Source of the DNA: Dimorphilus gyrociliatus
Taxonomy: Eukaryota; Annelida; Polychaeta; Dinophilidae
Assembly (NCBI GenBank): GCA_904063045.1
Contig: CAJFCJ010000061.1
Coordinates: 1 to 22,400 of the forward strand
DNA length: 22,400 bases
Direction of reading: 5' to 3'
A program made the position numbers and the translations under genes. Under the pieces are notes generated by a model, which was not told the origin of the DNA, made no database searches, and worked only from the letters and a program-made list of their open reading frames with translations. Shown one piece after another: positions 18,239-22,400 of this stretch. The first letter of the stretch is position 1, and the number at the start of each line of letters is the position of its first letter.

Positions 18239-19352
18239 GCACACTGTATTCAGTCCTTTAGCAACACCACCAGCCACTTTTGTAATAGTTGCGAGAGTAT
18301 CACTATTGGATTTCCTATTTAACAATCTTTCAGGTTTATAAATTATTGGACTTAAAAGACACATACTATAATCTTTATAATCTGTATCCAATTGCTGATG
18401 TCTGATTCTTTTAAGAGTCTGGTTCTGTAAAATATTCTTGGATATTTCTAGGATAGTTTTCATTTTGAAGAATGAATAATAAGTTGTGCAGATTTCTTGA
18501 TGATGTACAAGTTTCACTCTGCTTTAGAAGAATTCATAATAATGGAAAATGACACTTTATGAAAGCTTCAGGTCTGAAGCTCCACAGTTCAGTTCTTTAA
18601 CCATTAGCTGGTTGTTTAAACTTACTTGTTTAGAACTAGAAACTCATTTACTCAATACATATTCTTTGGATGATAAACTGGCATTTTGTTGATTAATATA
18701 TACCTAAATTACATTTATTAAGACTATTTGTGGATGAACTTAAAAGGTTCTATTTGGACCAGTAATTTGGTGAGTTGATCAATGATTGAAGAAGCAGATT
18801 TTCCTACAATTACAATACAACAAAGTACAACCTCAGTTTTACATTTTGATTCAACTCTGACAAAATTGGTGAATTATATATGAAGATTAAAAATTTTACA
18901 AAGCCAATTACTAAGCATAAATAGCCTTGTGAATGAAACTTGTTCTCAAATAATTCTAGTAGATGTGCAAGTGTCCTCTGAATTTACTCATAGAAATTCG
19001 TTTCTGTTAAAATCTTTGCAAAAAAATTGTGTAGATATATGCCTTCACTGATAAGAAGTAAAAAATCAATAAAAGAACAATCCACTTTCAATATATCATC
19101 AATATCATATTCCAAGATTCTTTTGATAATAGCAATGATATATCTAGCAACTGATTCATCATCAAAGAAATATATTCCATATTGTCTATCCCTTTGAGAA
19201 GAGCGAATAACCTTTTGAAATGGTAGTGATACTTGACTGACAGATGTGGGTTGCCAAAATTTTTTCATTTCCTCATCACTTTTACAATAGATAAGTTCCA
19301 ACCTTCTATAAAACTTGTGATGTTCCTTGTAAATTGGAGAAAATATATTCAT
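18239..19352 (-). pseudogene. Two-exon gene of unknown function, cut by an LTR element
   Basis: Exon 1 runs from an ATG at 19352 (context AACAATG) to 18988 and ends at GA|GTAAAT. Exon 2 begins after a ...TAAAGCAG acceptor at 18518. The phases join (2 nt plus 1 nt) and the frame stays open for about 215 residues until the family B LTR begins at 18238. The protein contains SPIYKEHHKFYRRLELIYC, RSSQRDRQYGIYFFDDE, an Ile/Leu-rich helical part (ARYIIAIIKRILEYD) and, near the break, TKVAGGVAKGLN. I do not recognise a family. The 468-bp intron contains a gypsy LTR fragment. The gene has either lost its 3' end or uses an exon further left; the former is more likely. The ATG is the first in frame, but an upstream exon cannot be excluded. 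Confidence 0.55.
18585..18829 (+). repeat. Third gypsy-family LTR fragment, R-U5 only
   Basis: It matches the solo LTR (12546-12811) and the 5' LTR (4830-4566) from the Inr-like CAGTTCAGTT to the AGTACA edge, but nothing upstream of the putative transcription start is shared. The Gag-start frame at 18782-18829 is kept with an in-frame 21-nt deletion (16 codons). It lies in the intron of the minus-strand gene. No target duplication was found. Confidence 0.8.
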
Positions 19353-19379
19353 TGTTTTTGAAATTTCTTCCACGCACAC

Positions 19380-20386
19380 AGATTAAAACTATGCAATTTC
19401 TAAATGAAACAAGTTTGTTCCCTTATCCTTCTTTTATGGAAAGATTTTAATTAATAGTTGATTTTAGAGAAACTACCTTCTTTTTTCAGTTTATATTATT
19501 ACAATATACACAAAAAAAGAAAGATGAAAGGAAAAATAAGAAAATTTTATCTCTAAATCAATCATAACAATAATTTGGATAAAAATTTGACAACTGAATA
19601 GGCCTATAGCAGTGAGTCATAAACACTTGAGTTCTAAGTTTATAGGTTGTGTAAACAATTTAGCCTACTATTTATTGATCTCTTGAAGGATTTTTTGAGA
19701 AAGCTGTACATCAAAGGTTTAAAACAGAATGTTTTCTTTCGAGTTCAGTCATTTTTATTACCATAATGATTGCTAGGTTGAGTACAATATAATTTATATA
19801 ATTTTTGACAAAACTCTATCCATTTCTTTTCCTTCATTCATAATTACTAAAAAGAAAATATTTCAATTTTCCCGTTGTAAGATACAATAAGAATTTTTCA
19901 ATTAGTTAAATGAGACAGTTGTGAAACTGCAGCGAATAGTTTGCATAGTTAATTTTGAAAATATACCCAGTATGTCAATTCCAAAGATGTCCTCATAATC
20001 CTTTAGTTTGGGGCATGTTTCCCACATGGTTGTTCATATGGCTTATATATATTGTAGATACATTTTGAAACAAATCATTAGTAGTTTGAAGATTAAAGAG
20101 TCAACACTACATTTAAAGTAGCCAGTTAAATGTACAGCTTTTACAATTGCTTTCAAAATTAACATCCTCCCCAAAAAAAATATTCCTCCTGTTTCTTTTT
20201 TTTGACAAACCCTGAGTCCTATTTCAAACCACAGTAGGTCAAAATTATATTTATAAAATCCATTAGTATAATTAACAGAAAAAATCTATTATATTGCCAT
20301 GAAAAGAAAACAAAAAACAATTTTTTAAAAATATTCTATTTAATCATTTTTATAGCTGTCAATATAATTCATTAGATAGGCCTAAG
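19380..20386. other. AT-rich intergenic region
   Basis: It presumably holds the promoter of the 19352 minus-strand gene and upstream parts of the SRCR-like gene, but no further exon could be supported. No repeat shared with the rest of the window was seen. Confidence 0.4.
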
Positions 20387-22400
20387 TGAATGATATTGAA
20401 AAATATATATATTCTGCTGATGAGTACAAAAAAATTTTCATAGAACATTTAACAACCTTTTCAAATGATTTTGAAATGTTTATTGATATTGTTATACTTA
20501 CTACACAAGTTTGTTAAGCCTTTCTTTAATCTCCGTGAAATTGAAGAAGACGTATTAAATATACTAAAATTAGTAATAATACTATTTTCATTATTGTTTT
20601 TTTTTTCTTAAAAAAAAAAGAAATATATAAAATATTTATATGGAGAATTTTTCTTGGAAAATGAGCAATGTACTTTAAATTTCTGTTCAGGAGATTTGTA
20701 CTTTGATGATTATATAAAAATATATCCAGTTATCCATAGTATGAATCAATATTCAAGAATTATTTTTAGTGATATTTGTTATGAAATGGGATTTGATGCA
20801 TTAAAAGTTGAGACCTCTAGCCTTTTAAAACAACCTAAGAATGGTTTGTTGGTTGGTTGTTGAATTACAAAAAAAAATTGCCTGTCTGTTTTTTATTACA
20901 ATAGTTAAGAGAAAGAAATTACTGATATATTATAGTGGATCTCACAATGAGTTTTTATATGAAAAGATGACAAATCCTGAAGTTTATATTTACATAAATC
21001 TAAAATGTTTCTTAACAAATCAAATATGTATGATTTTACAGTTTCTATACTATTTGAATATTATGGAAAAATGCCCCCATAGTCTTTTTTTTTAGTTGTT
21101 CACCCTAAATCCTTACCCTGTCTTTAACACATGCCCTTGACCTTCATTATTTGCCTAACATTTTGTTTTAGACACCAGACAAAATAAAATGAATCAGTCA
21201 TCCCAGCCCATTGAATACCCAAAAATCTGACCTTAAAATAATTTCAGAGTGGGCATTTTTCTAACAGCCTCCCTATTTCATTCACTGCTATCTTTCAGAT
21301 TATTATATAGTTGATTACAACCCTTCACCTAAATTAGAACAAGATTATAAGAGAATTTATTTTAAACGACTCAATAGCACATCAAATGTTGAATGTTTAG
21401 TGGACAAATCAAATAAGCCTTGCAAACAACAGTCAATTAAATTGCCACGTGACTATTTGGAGAAATCTTTAATAAATATTGATTTAAAATATGAAAACAT
21501 TGCACATTGTTCCCCACAATTTTGTGGTAAATCTACAAAAGATAACAACACTACTACTAATGATAGATTACTGAAATGGATAAAGGAGATAAATAGCAGT
21601 ATTGAAATCATAAGCAGAGTACAAAAAGAACCTAGTGAAAATATTAAACTTATACCAGTTTATTCAAGTTATGAAAAAGATAATACTGTATTTCCATTAC
21701 TAATTGAATTGAGGAATCACACTTACCTATTTAACACTTTGTCAACCTTGTGTAATCAGTATAATAAGAAATTTTATTATGTTTACAATGGGCAGAAAAC
21801 ATATGAATTATTTAATTATTGGAATTTGTATTATAGTGAAAGTCCTCCAGAAACTGTTTCTTGTTCTGAAGTAAAGAAAACAATAAGGGATTGCCATATT
21901 ATTAAACAACAGTATAGATACTTTGATCACTATGGAATCAAGTTAAAATGCTTTAATCCTGAAATTTTCAAACCTTTGACTGAGATAAGATGTAAAAAAA
22001 AATTAAATATGTTGATAGTTTCACTGACTGATTGGGAGAATATGTGCCAACTGGGTAAAATTTGGGGTTAGGGTTAGGGTTTTCAACTCAAACATTAGGA
22101 CATTTTCTCCCACACCCTCCTATCAATGACTTTTTTTTTGATAAAAGTTTCTTTGGGTGTTTGACAGCTTCTTCTATAAGGTTATCATCATTTTTCAATA
22201 CTACTTACTTGTATGCTTCCTATTCATCTAAATTAACATTTTTCCATGGAGAATTACAAGTAAAGTTTGGGAATTTTTGGTATGAAATTGCTCATATCAA
22301 TTTAAATCACAAAGCAATAAATCTGATTTGTGAGTATTTTAATTTTACAAGTGGAACTGTTGATTATCAAGATAAATTTGGAGAAGATAATTTTCCCATA
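20387..22400 (+). CDS. SRCR-like multi-domain protein, at least four exons, partial (continues off the right edge)
   Basis: Proposed exons are 20387-20508, 20621-20843, 21299-22054 and 22168 to the edge, with introns of 112, 455 and 113 bp. All have GT...AG ends and agreeing phases. The last exon reads IRLSSFFN, GELQVKFGNFWYEIAH, AINLICEYFNFTSG and FGEDNFPI, the N-terminal half of a scavenger receptor cysteine-rich domain (VRL..., GRVEV..., W..VC, A..VCR.LG). Exon 3 contains a second one: IKLIPVYSS, LIELRNHTYLFNTLSTLC, and a C-terminal VSCSEVKKTIRDCHII and YRYFDHYGIKLKC. A more divergent one may span exons 2-3 (FSDICYEMGFDA, VECLVDKSNKPCKQQ). SRCR modules bind ligands outside the cell. The 5' exons, including any signal peptide, and the 3' end are missing; the first exon's acceptor is weak. 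Confidence 0.62.
22064..22083 (+). repeat. TTAGGG tract inside an SRCR-gene intron
   Basis: GGGGTTAGGGTTAGGGTTTT lies 10 bp downstream of the donor at 22055, within a 113-bp intron. Confidence 0.8.

Noticed and set aside
1-22400. tRNA, rRNA, CRISPR array or bacterial operon features
   Set aside because: I saw no cloverleaf with conserved box A/B, no rRNA-like segment, no spaced direct-repeat array and no ribosome-binding-site pattern; the introns and domains are eukaryotic.

Overview
This is nuclear DNA from a small-intron, AT-rich metazoan. Animal origin is argued by an inter-alpha-trypsin-inhibitor heavy-chain C-terminal domain, SRCR and LDLa-type cysteine modules, and animal-type LTR, MULE/FLYWCH and mariner transposon debris. 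Where exon phases can be followed, most introns are only 39-113 bp. Several short TTAGGG tracts suggest a TTAGGG-type telomere. I cannot name the phylum.

Layout. 1-4634 (minus) is a nearly intact Ty3/gypsy polyprotein that runs off the left edge inside integrase. One frame break lies at about 297-303. The 5' LTR starts at 4566, so the first 23 Gag codons lie inside the LTR and the tRNA-Ser-type primer binding site is read in frame. 4880-7550 is AT-rich with no convincing gene. 7553-8359 is a broken FLYWCH/MULE transposase joined to an opposite-strand leucine-rich-repeat fragment (8361-8697). 9415-11520 is transposon debris: a repeated module, an LTR fragment, a second FLYWCH/MULE relic and a mariner relic. 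11790-13028 is a second-family LTR interrupted by a 738-bp solo LTR of the gypsy family, with a perfect 5-bp target duplication. 13832-14059 holds an LDLa-like fragment. 14502-16089 (minus) is a five-exon gene, reconstructed here, for a secreted 453-residue protein with an ITIH C-terminal domain. 16635-17330 is more MULE debris and repeats. 17490-18238 is a deleted second-family LTR element that cuts into a two-exon minus-strand gene of unknown function (18239-19352). That gene's intron holds a third gypsy LTR fragment. From 20387 to the right edge runs a plus-strand multi-exon gene with divergent SRCR-like modules.

How the parts relate. The host genes (ITIH-C, SRCR, unknown gene, perhaps LDLa) look like ordinary extracellular or cellular genes in a transposon-dense neighbourhood; nothing shows that they form one pathway. 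The most unusual signals are in the gypsy element: Gag coding that crosses the LTR/PBS junction, conserved in three LTR copies, and a tandem array between protease and reverse transcriptase that resembles four SUMO-interacting motifs.
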